From: Patescibacteria group bacterium
GTDB lineage: Bacteria > Patescibacteriota > Microgenomatia > UBA8517
Reading direction: 5' to 3'
DNA length: 38,860 bases
Assembly: GCA_022868165.1 (NCBI GenBank)
Contig: JALHYA010000010.1
Coordinates: 64,375 to 103,234, forward strand
The translations under genes and the position numbers were made by a program. The notes below the pieces were generated by a model that did no database searches, had not been told where the DNA came from, and was given only the letters and a program-made list of their open reading frames with translations. Numbering within the stretch: position 1 is the first letter of the stretch; every line of letters begins with the position of its first letter. Below, piece by piece: positions 8,684 through 16,178 of the stretch.

Positions 8684-9523
8684 ATGGCAGAAAGAAAACA
8701 GTCAGTTCAAGAAGAACAAATAATCGGGACGGAGCAGGAGCAAAGAAAAAAGGCTCCGTTTTTTGCCATTGTAGGTGCTCCGGCTGTAGGCAAGACCGCG
8801 CTTTTAGATTTAATGACCACTTCCTTAGGGATTCAGCCGGTTCAGGAAAAGTTTGCCGGAAATAAAGAACTTGTTAAATTTTATACTTCCGGGCGTCCCC
8901 AAGAGCACAGTTTTAAAGCCCAAATGTTTTTTCTTGGCCTCACGATTGCCCAGACGCGTTCTTACAGAGAAGTATTGCTTCGTCAAGCGATTGTCCAAGA
9001 CCAGGGGATGGAGGGGAATATGGTAATTGCCGATACCCAGCATAAACTTGGAGATATGACAGATATCGAATTTTCGATGTACACAGAATCTTTTAATCTT
9101 ATAGTTGGTGCCCAAGGTTTTCCAAAACCGGATATCTATATAGCCCTTACTGCCGAGTACGAAATCATAAAACAGAGAATAATCGACAGAGGCAGAGAAA
9201 TGGAACTTCAAATGATGCAGAGCCATCCTAACTATTTTCCATCATTGGTAGAGAATTTTGATAACTGGCTTAGAGAAAAAACCAGGAGGGCACCAGTGAT
9301 TGTTATAGATACAGGAAAAGTGGACATATGTGAGGAAGACAAAAGAGATTTTTTGGTAAAAGAAATTTGCGATTGGTCTACTTATTACCTAACGAGTCCC
9401 AACCAGCTTGGTGGTAAAAGCCAAGATGGGACAAGTTTTATTTTGCCGGATTTCGCTCTTCACCCCCGTTTATTTTATCGGTCCAAAAGTTATTCTATCG
9501 ACAAACAAAGAAAGCAATTATGA
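8684..9523 (+). CDS. Deoxynucleoside kinase-like P-loop protein
   Basis: It is probably a deoxynucleoside kinase, phosphorylating salvaged deoxynucleosides at the 5' position. The Walker A loop is GAPAVGKT (residues 31-38). A lid-like, arginine-rich stretch (IKQRIIDRGREMEL) lies near residues 162-175, as in the dCK/dGK family. The family DRS signature after the third strand is replaced by DQG (VQDQGMEGN), so specificity is uncertain. A C-terminal tail of about 40 residues has no motif I recognise. It starts one base after the thyX stop and overlaps tmk by ATGA, placing it inside the dTTP pathway. It could instead phosphorylate another nucleoside. Confidence 0.65.
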   Translation: MAERKQSVQEEQIIGTEQEQRKKAPFFAIVGAPAVGKTALLDLMTTSLGIQPVQEKFAGNKELVKFYTSGRPQEHSFKAQMFFLGLTIAQTRSYREVLLRQAIVQDQGMEGNMVIADTQHKLGDMTDIEFSMYTESFNLIVGAQGFPKPDIYIALTAEYEIIKQRIIDRGREMELQMMQSHPNYFPSLVENFDNWLREKTRRAPVIVIDTGKVDICEEDKRDFLVKEICDWSTYYLTSPNQLGGKSQDGTSFILPDFALHPRLFYRSKSYSIDKQRKQL

Positions 9524-10134
9524 AAGAGAGAGGGAAATTTGTAGTATTGGAGGGTGGAGTTGGCTGTGGCAAATCGACCCAAGAAAAACTTCTTAGGGAA
9601 GAACTCCCATACTGGGAATTTTATCGGGAGCCGGGCGGTACTCCGTTCGGCGAGAAGATTAGAGACGCAGTTCAAGGTCTTCATGGCTACGATGTTGACA
9701 GAATTGCCTCTTTATTTGCTTACAGCTCATCAAGGGCCAATCTAATTCGCGGCGTTGTCATTCCTAGATTGGAGGATGGCGCAAACGTTTTACTTGATCG
9801 ATTTTGGTATTCGACTTTTGCTTATCAGGGCACAGAGGGCGTATCGAAACTTCTTATATGGGGAATGAGTCTGGTTGCAACGCGGGGGTTAAAGCCGAAT
9901 ATGGTTTTGCATTACGAACTTTCTCCGGAAGTCGGAAAGACAAGAAAAGAAGGGAGACACGACGCCGATAGATATGATTTAAAGGGCGTTGATTTCCACC
10001 AAAAGGTTAGAAAAAACTATCTATTGTTAAGTAAGCTTTATCCCGGAATTTGGAAAACCATTGATGCTTCACAGCCCATAGAAAAAGTCTTCGAGGATTC
10101 CATGAATGCCTTAAAGGCACAAGGTATTGTATAA
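9520..10134 (+). CDS. tmk: Thymidylate kinase
   Basis: Tmk converts dTMP to dTDP with ATP. The P-loop is EGGVGCGKST (residues 11-20). REPGGTPFGEKIR follows near 36-48, then the DR-containing substrate motif DRFWYSTFAYQG near 92, and the lid RKEGRHDADRYD near 142. Length is normal at 204. It ends the dut-thyX-kinase-tmk run and carries out the last dedicated step before general nucleoside diphosphate kinase action. The start overlaps the stop of the preceding gene. Confidence 0.93.
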   Translation: MKERGKFVVLEGGVGCGKSTQEKLLREELPYWEFYREPGGTPFGEKIRDAVQGLHGYDVDRIASLFAYSSSRANLIRGVVIPRLEDGANVLLDRFWYSTFAYQGTEGVSKLLIWGMSLVATRGLKPNMVLHYELSPEVGKTRKEGRHDADRYDLKGVDFHQKVRKNYLLLSKLYPGIWKTIDASQPIEKVFEDSMNALKAQGIV

Positions 10135-10135
10135 T
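10130..10135 (+). promoter_or_regulatory. Possible -10 box of ftcD
   Basis: A perfect TATAAT overlaps the tmk stop and ends 10 bases before the ftcD ATG. No good -35 is visible. If used, the transcript would begin only a few bases before the start codon. Confidence 0.35.
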
Positions 10136-10145
10136 AGCCTCTAAT

Positions 10146-11039
10146 ATGCAAAAACTGGTCGAGTGTGTGCCCAATTTTTCGGAAGGAAAACGTATATCCG
10201 TTATCCATAAAATTGCCAACTCAGCCCGAAAGGTTAAGGGTGTAAGGGTTCTGGATGTTGAGTGGGATAAGTCCCACAACCGTTCTCTTATGACAATTGT
10301 TGGAGCTCCCGAGCCGGTTTTCAAAGCGGTTTTTGCCTCCATTAAAACCGCAACCAAACTTATCGATATGAACAAACACAAAGGTGAACACCCGAGAATT
10401 GGGGTAACTGACGTTGTTCCCTTTGTTCCGATTTCCGGAGTTACCATCAAAGAGTGTGTAGTTTTATCGAATAAACTGGGCAAAAAGGTGGCAGAGGAGC
10501 TTAAGATTCCGGTTTATTTATATGAAGCGGCAGCAAAAAGAAAAGACAGAGTAAATTTGGCGGAGGTTCGCAAGGGTGAGTACGAAGGGCTGAAAAATGA
10601 AATTGAAACGAATCCCAATAGAAAACCGGATTATGGTCCGAGTAAACTTCATCCCACAGCCGGCGCGGTTGTAATCGGAGCAAGAAAATATTTGGTCGCT
10701 TTTAATGTAAATCTGGACACAAAAAATGTCGAGATCGCCAAAAAAATCGCTTCAAAAATCCGCGAGAGAAACGGAGGACTGCCGGCAGTCAAGGCGCTTG
10801 GGTTTAAAGTAGGGGGATATGCACAAGTTTCCATGAATTTGGTTGATTACGAAAAGACAAACTTTGACGAGGCCTTTAGAGCTATCGAGAAAGAAGCAAA
10901 GAAACTTAGGGTCGGCATTCGGTCGTCCGAAATTTACGGAATGATTCCACTCGAAGCCTTAGTTCGACAAATTAGAACGACATTTAAAGCAATCGGCTTT
11001 AAATCGGATCAGGTTCTCGAAAAAAGAATATTCAAATAA
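10146..11039 (+). CDS. ftcD: Glutamate formiminotransferase (FtcD-type)
   Basis: This folate enzyme classically transfers a formimino group from formiminoglutamate to tetrahydrofolate. Family members can also transfer the formyl group of 5-formyl-tetrahydrofolate to glutamate, and so recycle that dead-end folate (established for several bacterial FtcD proteins). At 297 residues it is the stand-alone transferase, with VECVPNFSEG at residues 5-14, KGEHPRIGVTDVVPFVP near 79-95, and a second domain from about 180 (TAGAVVIGARKYLVAFNVNL). No histidine-degradation gene is in the window, so the folate-recycling role is the more attractive inference. A cyclodeaminase-like gene follows. Confidence 0.88.
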   Translation: MQKLVECVPNFSEGKRISVIHKIANSARKVKGVRVLDVEWDKSHNRSLMTIVGAPEPVFKAVFASIKTATKLIDMNKHKGEHPRIGVTDVVPFVPISGVTIKECVVLSNKLGKKVAEELKIPVYLYEAAAKRKDRVNLAEVRKGEYEGLKNEIETNPNRKPDYGPSKLHPTAGAVVIGARKYLVAFNVNLDTKNVEIAKKIASKIRERNGGLPAVKALGFKVGGYAQVSMNLVDYEKTNFDEAFRAIEKEAKKLRVGIRSSEIYGMIPLEALVRQIRTTFKAIGFKSDQVLEKRIFK

Positions 11040-11055
11040 GCCCCGAATGTATAGA

Positions 11056-11064
11056 TGATATAAT
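11056..11064 (+). promoter_or_regulatory. Extended -10 promoter of the cyclodeaminase gene
   Basis: TGATATAAT is a consensus extended -10 (TGn-TATAAT), ending 17 bases before the ATG. The palindrome ATGATATATCAT (11063-11074) overlaps the expected transcription start and could be an operator; that role is speculative. Confidence 0.55.
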
Positions 11065-11081
11065 GATATATCATACATAAG

Positions 11082-11585
11082 ATGGAAATTAGAAAAAAAA
11101 GAATAGGAGAATTTTTAAATGAGGTAGCCAGTGATTCTCCAACGCCAGGTGGGGGAGCAGTGGCGGCCCTTTCAGCAGCTATGGCTGCGGGCTTAGTTAG
11201 AATGGTTGCCGATTTGACTGTTGACAAAAAGGGTTACGAAAAGGTTACGAAAAAGGCCACCGGAATCGGGTCGGCGGCCAAAAAATTGGAGAAGGAATTG
11301 CTTACTTTGGGGGATTTGGATATAGCGGCCTACAATTCCGTCGTAGCTGCATTTAAGACAAAAGATAAGCAAAAAATCACAAAAGCCCTTCATGGGGCAG
11401 CCGAAATACCCGGGAAGGTCGCTCAAAAAAGCTTAGAAGTGTCAAGGTTGGCACAAAAGATTACCAAGATAGGAAATAAAAATGCCCTTTCCGATGCCAA
11501 AACGGCAATTTACTTGGCCAAAGCCGCAAGACTTTCGGCTTTGGAAAACGTAAAGATAAATAAACGGGCGCTTGCGAGGTTGTAG
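11082..11585 (+). CDS. Formiminotetrahydrofolate cyclodeaminase-like protein
   Basis: It belongs to the cyclodeaminase family (FTCD_C), which converts 5-formimino-tetrahydrofolate to 5,10-methenyl-tetrahydrofolate. The N-terminal SDSPTPGGGAVAALSAAMAAG (residues 17-37) is the family signature, and GNKNALSDAKTA near 131-142 is its usual C-terminal counterpart. The length of 167 is about 40 short of stand-alone FchA proteins, with the end missing. It pairs with the preceding ftcD. The product feeds the methylene-folate pool that ThyX consumes, which may explain why it lies beside the thymidylate genes. Confidence 0.82.
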   Translation: MEIRKKRIGEFLNEVASDSPTPGGGAVAALSAAMAAGLVRMVADLTVDKKGYEKVTKKATGIGSAAKKLEKELLTLGDLDIAAYNSVVAAFKTKDKQKITKALHGAAEIPGKVAQKSLEVSRLAQKITKIGNKNALSDAKTAIYLAKAARLSALENVKINKRALARL

Positions 11586-11600
11586 AAGTTGCCGTATAAT
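11572..11600 (+). promoter_or_regulatory. rpsB promoter (TTGCGA, 17 bp, TATAAT)
   Basis: TTGCGA (11572-11577) and a perfect TATAAT (11595-11600) are spaced by 17 bases. A start near 11607 gives a leader of about 83 bases that contains the pseudoknot. A second TATAAT at 11665-11670 is in phase with the 7-bp repeat and may be accidental. Confidence 0.55.
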
Positions 11601-11611
11601 ACGGCCACACA

Positions 11612-11661
11612 CATCGGTCACGTCTCCTGGATTCTTCCGACCGGTGGCGGGTTAAGGAGAC
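11612..11661 (+). promoter_or_regulatory. Putative pseudoknot in the rpsB leader
   Basis: Stem 1 pairs CATCGGTC (11612-11619) with GACCGGTG (11639-11646): 8 pairs including one G-U. Its loop contains GTCTCCT (11622-11628), which pairs perfectly with the downstream AGGAGAC (11655-11661), giving an H-type pseudoknot. Ribosomal protein operons, including rpsB-tsf in enterobacteria, are known to be autoregulated through leader structures. S2 binding here is inference. The AGGAG of stem 2 lies 29 bases before the ATG, too far to be an ordinary ribosome binding site. Confidence 0.5.
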
Positions 11662-11663
11662 AA

Positions 11664-11698
11664 GTATAATTTCTAATTACTAATTTCTAATGTCTAAT
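11664..11698 (+). repeat. 7-bp tandem repeat spanning the rpsB start codon
   Basis: Five consecutive 7-base units read GTATAAT, TTCTAAT, TACTAAT, TTCTAAT, GTCTAAT. The rpsB ATG (11690) straddles the last two units. On the other strand the unit is ATTAGAA, one base from GTTAGAA, a rotation of the GAAGTTA unit in the dnaX and rpmE-prfA arrays. Confidence 0.6.
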
Positions 11699-12400
11699 AA
11701 CGTATCGCTAGATAAACTACTTGAGGCGGGTGCCCACTTTGGACACCAGGCAAGGCGTTGGAACCCCAAAATGGCTCCTTATTTGTATGGTGTTCAGGAG
11801 GGAGTACACGTTTTTGATTTGACAAAAACCAAACCCCTTTTGGAGGAGGCTTTGGAATTTCTCAAAAAGTCCCACGCCGAAGGAAAGGTCATTCTCTTTC
11901 TTGGCACAAAAAAGCAGATTAAAGAGAAAGTCGAAGAGGTCGCAATAAAATGCGGATGTCCCCATGTAACGGAACGATGGTTGGGAGGAACTTTTTCGAA
12001 CTTTGAACAAATAAAGCGCTCTTTGGATAAACTGGCCGATATGAAGGCAAAAAAGGCTTCGGGTCAGTACGATAAATTTACCAAAAAAGAAAGGCTTCTT
12101 ATTGATAGGGAAATAACCCGGCTTGAAAGATTTTTCGGCGGAATAACTTCTTTGGAAAAACTTCCGGATATTTTGGTTGTTATGGATTCCCACAAAGAAA
12201 TCGGTGCCGTTAATGAGGCGAGAAAAGCCGGTTTAACAATAGTGGGAATTGTAGATTCCAACTCCGACCCAACGCTTGTAGATTACCCCATTCCGATGAA
12301 TGACGATGCCCAAAGTGCGCTAGAATATGTGTTAGACCTGATAAGTAAAGCGATATCCGAGGGAAAGGTCAAAGTCAAAAAGCCGGCGCAAAAGGAATGA
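11690..12400 (+). CDS. rpsB: Small ribosomal subunit protein uS2
   Basis: uS2 binds the 30S neck late in assembly. The family is recognised from LLEAGAHFGHQARRWNPKM at residues 10-28, VHVFDLTKT near 40, LFLGTKKQ, RWLGGTFSN near 98, and PDILVVMDSHKE near 160. The length of 236 is normal. The N-terminal MSNNV is encoded by bases of the 7-bp repeat. tsf follows with an ATGA overlap, the conserved bacterial order, and the leader carries a likely regulatory pseudoknot. Confidence 0.96.
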   Translation: MSNNVSLDKLLEAGAHFGHQARRWNPKMAPYLYGVQEGVHVFDLTKTKPLLEEALEFLKKSHAEGKVILFLGTKKQIKEKVEEVAIKCGCPHVTERWLGGTFSNFEQIKRSLDKLADMKAKKASGQYDKFTKKERLLIDREITRLERFFGGITSLEKLPDILVVMDSHKEIGAVNEARKAGLTIVGIVDSNSDPTLVDYPIPMNDDAQSALEYVLDLISKAISEGKVKVKKPAQKE

Positions 12401-12855
12401 AGATAACAACCGACCAGATACGAAAACTTCGCGAGCAGACGGGAGCTCCTGTCATTAGGGCCAAAAAAGTATTGGAGGAAGTTGGGGGAGATGAGAAGAA
12501 GGCCTTCGAAATTTTACAGAAGGAAGGGTTTGAAAAGGCCGCAAAGAGGGAGGGAAGAGTGACGTCTCAGGGTATTATTGCTACATATATCCATCACTCC
12601 GGCAAAGTCGCAAGTTTGGTTGAGGTTTTTTGCGAAACGGATTTTGTTGCAAGAAACGAACTTTTCAGAAATTTAGCACACGAACTGGCTCTTCAAGTTG
12701 CTTCGATGGAAGCCAAAGATGCCAATGAGCTTATGGAGCAGGAATATATAAAAGGTCCAACAAAAAAAATCTCCGATTTGGTTAAGGAAGTAATAGTAAA
12801 AACCGGCGAAAACGTTCGCATAGGCCGGATAATTCGTGTAGAATTAGGAAAATAA
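12397..12855 (+). CDS. tsf: Elongation factor Ts, minimal form
   Basis: EF-Ts recycles EF-Tu by releasing GDP. The N-terminal UBA-like domain (QIRKLREQTGAPVIRAKKVL) leads into the core with the conserved ETDFVARN near residues 79-86, and the tail KTGENVRIGRIIRVELG closes the protein. At 152 residues it is about half the E. coli protein (283) and shorter than the Thermus one (196). The second core subdomain and the coiled coil are absent. pyrH, usually between tsf and frr, is missing here. Confidence 0.93.
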   Translation: MKITTDQIRKLREQTGAPVIRAKKVLEEVGGDEKKAFEILQKEGFEKAAKREGRVTSQGIIATYIHHSGKVASLVEVFCETDFVARNELFRNLAHELALQVASMEAKDANELMEQEYIKGPTKKISDLVKEVIVKTGENVRIGRIIRVELGK

Positions 12856-12860
12856 ACCTA

Positions 12861-13415
12861 ATGGACGAAGCTTCGATTCGTTCGCGAATGCAACAAGTTC
12901 TAGACCTCGTAACCAACGATGTGGGTCTTATCCGGACAGGCCGCGCAACTGGGGCACTCGTGGAAGGATTAGTTGTTTCTGTTTACGGAGGAACACAAAA
13001 ACTAAAGGTTAATGAACTGGCAACAATCTCCGCCCCCGACCCTCAAACATTGGTTATTGACCCTTGGGATAAATCAATAATCGGGGAAATAAGACAAGGA
13101 ATTTTGGCGGCCAATGTGGGAATGAATCCTTCAATTGATGGGGAAATACTTAGAATTTCTTTTCCTCCTCTAACTACAGAAGACAGGGAAAAATATGTAA
13201 AGCTTCTTTCGACAAAACTTGAAAACGGCAGGGTTATGGTTAGACAGGCCAGGGGAGATGCAATGCGGGATGTTAAAAAAGAATTTGAGGAAAAGAAAAT
13301 TTCCGAGGATGAAAAATTCGAGAACGAAAAGAAAATTCAAACCCTTACGGACGAGTATATCGGTAAAATCGATGAACTGGGGGAAAGAAAAGAACAGGAG
13401 TTGCGGGGGATATGA
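12861..13415 (+). CDS. frr: Ribosome recycling factor
   Basis: RRF splits post-termination ribosomes together with EF-G. The protein has 184 residues, normal for the family, with the signature RTGRATGALVEGLVVSVYGG near residues 25-44, PDPQTLVIDPWD near 68, and the C-terminal helix region RQARGDAMRDVKKE near 131. It lies five bases after tsf and overlaps rseP by ATGA. Confidence 0.95.
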   Translation: MDEASIRSRMQQVLDLVTNDVGLIRTGRATGALVEGLVVSVYGGTQKLKVNELATISAPDPQTLVIDPWDKSIIGEIRQGILAANVGMNPSIDGEILRISFPPLTTEDREKYVKLLSTKLENGRVMVRQARGDAMRDVKKEFEEKKISEDEKFENEKKIQTLTDEYIGKIDELGERKEQELRGI

Positions 13416-14524
13416 TCGGTTCTGTTTTGGTCTTTTTTATCGTTCTTTCGATTCTTATTATCGTTCATGAATTGGGGCACTTCATAGTTGCAAGAAAAAC
13501 CGGTGTAATGGTTGAAGAATTCGGTTTTGGTCTTCCTCCGAGATTGTTTGGGAAAAAAATAGGCGAAACGATTTATTCAATAAATGCGCTCCCCTTCGGC
13601 GGCTTTGTTCGCCTTCATGGAGAAACGGATGAGGAAAGCATAACTTATCCGGGTCGGGCATTCTTAAACAAAAATAAAAAAACACGCGCCGCAATTGTTG
13701 TCGCGGGGGTAATTATGAATGTTCTTTTGGCTATAGTTGCATTTGCTACGCTTTACTCTTTCACCGGGATTCCACGCAATACCAAGGATGTCAAAATAGT
13801 AGAAATTGCCACCGAATCTCCTGCGCAAGCGGCGGGGCTGGTTGTCGGAGACATTGTCAGAAAAGTTGACGGAAAGGTAATTTCCTCAAGCGATGAATTT
13901 ATTGCATCCGTCGACCAGAAAAAGGGTAAATATGTTGTTTTGGATGTCGAATCAAATACCGGCGGGGCTCAATTTACAAGAAAGGTTACACTTATCCCTC
14001 GAGAAAATCCTCCCGAAGGACAAGGTCCGTTGGGCGTTACCTTTACATCTACAGAAATATTTTATCCGCCGGTTTGGCAGAGGCCGTTTTACGGCATTTA
14101 TTACGGGTTGAAAGATGCACTTTTTTGGGGAGAAACCGTTATCGTCGGATTATGGAAAATTGTAACAGGCCTATTCGTCGGGCAAGTTCCTAAAGACGTA
14201 ACGGGTCCGGTAGGAATTTTTGCGGTTACCTCGCAGGCGGCCAAAGTCGGAATTTTGGCCGTCATTAATCTTGTCGGAATTCTTTCGGTTAATTTGGCAA
14301 TTCTTAATATTGTTCCTTTCCCAGCGCTTGATGGCGGAAGACTTTTGTTCATTGCTATCGAAAAGGCGATAGGGAGGAAGGTTGTCCCCAGAATCGAGGC
14401 GGTTATTCATACCGTCGGAATGGTAATACTTTTGCTTTTGCTTCTTGCAATAACAATCCACGATGTGATGGGAATAATCAGGGCCGGTTCGCTTAGCGGA
14501 TTTCTGAACTCGGTGTTAAAATAG
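13412..14524 (+). CDS. rseP: Site-2 protease RseP family, membrane zinc metalloprotease
   Basis: An intramembrane zinc protease that cuts regulatory membrane proteins or remnant signal peptides. The catalytic HELGH is H19-E20-x-x-H23 in the first membrane helix. A single PDZ domain lies at about residues 125-215. The third zinc ligand lies in NIVPFPALDGGR near 302, followed by a terminal helix. At 370 residues it is shorter than E. coli RseP (450), which has two PDZ domains. Its position after frr matches the widespread frr-rseP-proS order, without uppS, cdsA or dxr between. Confidence 0.92.
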   Translation: MIGSVLVFFIVLSILIIVHELGHFIVARKTGVMVEEFGFGLPPRLFGKKIGETIYSINALPFGGFVRLHGETDEESITYPGRAFLNKNKKTRAAIVVAGVIMNVLLAIVAFATLYSFTGIPRNTKDVKIVEIATESPAQAAGLVVGDIVRKVDGKVISSSDEFIASVDQKKGKYVVLDVESNTGGAQFTRKVTLIPRENPPEGQGPLGVTFTSTEIFYPPVWQRPFYGIYYGLKDALFWGETVIVGLWKIVTGLFVGQVPKDVTGPVGIFAVTSQAAKVGILAVINLVGILSVNLAILNIVPFPALDGGRLLFIAIEKAIGRKVVPRIEAVIHTVGMVILLLLLLAITIHDVMGIIRAGSLSGFLNSVLK

Positions 14525-14528
14525 GCAA

Positions 14529-15776
14529 ATGCTACAGTCAAAACTTTTTCCTAAAACAAAAAGAGAAGCCCCAAAAGAAGCGGAAAGTATAAACCATAAA
14601 CTTCTTGTCAGAGGGGGATTTATTGACCAACTAATGGCCGGTAGCTGGACTCTTCTTCCTTTGGGCTGGCGGGTGGTACAAAAAATCAATCAAATTATTC
14701 GAGAGGAGATGGATGCAATTGGTGGCCAGGAAATGCTAATGCCGCTTCTTCATCCACGTTCGATCTGGGGTGAAACTGGTCGGTGGGGAAGTGCCAAGGA
14801 TAACCCTCTTGGTGCACAAGAAGTTATGTATCAATTTAAGGATATAAGAGGTAAAGAGTATGCTCTTTCTTTTACCCACGAGGAAATTGTAATGGACCTT
14901 TTAAGGAAGAACATTAAGAGCTATCAGGATCTACCGGTTTACGTATATCATTTTTCGACAAAGTTTAGGAACGAGCCTAGGGCCAGAAGCGGAGTTTTAA
15001 GAGGTAGAGAATTTATGATGAAAGATTTATATTCGGCCCATGTGTCAGAGAAGGATATGATGGAATATTATGAAAAAGTCAAAGTTGCTTATGCAAAAAT
15101 TTTTAAGAGGCTAGGCTTCAATTTTAGAATAACTGAAGCTTCAGGAGGGGTTTTTACAACCAACCGTACTCACGAGTTTCAAGTTCTTTGCGACACTGGA
15201 GAGGATACAATTTTTTATTGTGATAAATGTGATTGGGGAGAAAATAAAGAGATTTTTCAGGGGAAAGAAAAAGGGGTTTGCCCAAAATGCAAAAAAGGGA
15301 AAATTGTTAAAGCGAAGTCGATTGAGGTTGGAAATATATTTCCTCTTGGAACATGGTATGCGGAAAGAATGAGGGTTTATTATGCCGACAAAAACGGGAT
15401 GAAGAAACCGGTTTGGTTCGGAAGTTACGGTATTGGCCCGACAAGGGTCTTGGGCACATTAGTTGAGGTTTCCCATGACGAAAAAGGAATTATTTGGTTT
15501 CCTCAAGTTGCTCCCTTTGCTGTTCATTTGATTGAATTACCCGGGGCAAAAAATGCAAAAAGTGTTTACGACATACTTAAAGGTGAGGGAATCGATGTTC
15601 TTTGGGACGATAGAGAAGTCGGTGCCGGAGAAAAATTTGCCGACGCCGATTTAATCGGAATCCCTGTTCGTTTGGTTGTTTCCAGAGAAACCGGCGATAA
15701 GGTTGAGTGGAAAAATCGTACCTCCGGCAAACCCGAATTGATTTCTTTGGAGGACTCAATTAATAAATTATCTTAG
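14529..15776 (+). CDS. proS: Prolyl-tRNA synthetase, short form without the editing domain
   Basis: A class II synthetase that charges tRNA-Pro. Visible are the motif 1 region (GSWTLLPLGWRVVQKI), motif 2 (TKFRNEPRARSGVLRGREFMMKD near 147-169), motif 3 (GSYGIGPTRVLGTLVE near 298) and an anticodon-binding C-terminus. At 415 residues it lacks the roughly 180-residue INS editing insertion of E. coli ProRS. In its place is a short zinc-ribbon-like piece with two CxxC pairs (YCDKCDW and VCPKCKKG, residues about 233-258). Misacylated Ala-tRNA-Pro would need a separate deacylase, or be tolerated. Confidence 0.93.
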   Translation: MLQSKLFPKTKREAPKEAESINHKLLVRGGFIDQLMAGSWTLLPLGWRVVQKINQIIREEMDAIGGQEMLMPLLHPRSIWGETGRWGSAKDNPLGAQEVMYQFKDIRGKEYALSFTHEEIVMDLLRKNIKSYQDLPVYVYHFSTKFRNEPRARSGVLRGREFMMKDLYSAHVSEKDMMEYYEKVKVAYAKIFKRLGFNFRITEASGGVFTTNRTHEFQVLCDTGEDTIFYCDKCDWGENKEIFQGKEKGVCPKCKKGKIVKAKSIEVGNIFPLGTWYAERMRVYYADKNGMKKPVWFGSYGIGPTRVLGTLVEVSHDEKGIIWFPQVAPFAVHLIELPGAKNAKSVYDILKGEGIDVLWDDREVGAGEKFADADLIGIPVRLVVSRETGDKVEWKNRTSGKPELISLEDSINKLS

Positions 15777-15791
15777 GTAACACTATCTTTT

Positions 15792-16178
15792 ATGACGGGG
15801 GAACAACAAAAAGTTCTGCCCGGCTTCGAGAAAATTATTCCCGAAGAGCTGCAACGTTTTCCTCAACCACACGAAGACACAGAAACTCTTAAGTGGTATG
15901 AAATTCTATATCACCCCCTGGATTTAAAATTCAGGGGAAGACTTCACGAATGGCTTAATGCTCTTCTGGAGAAACGAAAATTCAAACTGAAAGAATTGCT
16001 CGATAGCTATCACTTGAAAATTGTTAGTTTATACTTATTTCCTCAACCACCTAGAAACAGGTGGTTAAGTCAGGGGAGCGTTATGAAGAAGCTGGTGGGC
16101 AATTCCAAAAAAAGACTTAAAAAGCCGTTGACCGATTCGATGGTAACGATTTGGAGAAAAGTTCACGGACTAAAATGA
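15792..16178 (+). CDS. Small basic protein of unknown function
   Basis: I do not recognise this 128-residue protein. It has no signal peptide or membrane segment and becomes strongly basic toward the C-terminus. FPQP occurs twice (near residues 23 and 88), each encoded by bases reading TTTCCTCAACC, a small internal duplication. A perfect 8-bp hairpin, AACCACCT (16045-16052) with AGGTGGTT (16059-16066), lies inside the gene. It starts 15 bases after proS and overlaps yvcK by ATGA, so it is probably translated from the same transcript. Confidence 0.6.
   Translation: MTGEQQKVLPGFEKIIPEELQRFPQPHEDTETLKWYEILYHPLDLKFRGRLHEWLNALLEKRKFKLKELLDSYHLKIVSLYLFPQPPRNRWLSQGSVMKKLVGNSKKRLKKPLTDSMVTIWRKVHGLK

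Noticed and set aside
10146-11585. ftcD and the cyclodeaminase gene as histidine degradation
   Set aside because: hutH, hutU and hutI are absent from the window, and the pair lies next to thymidylate genes; a folate role fits better.
11665-11670. A second rpsB promoter at TATAAT
   Set aside because: The hexamer is in phase with the 7-bp repeat, has no -35 at proper spacing and would bypass the pseudoknot; kept only as a remote possibility.
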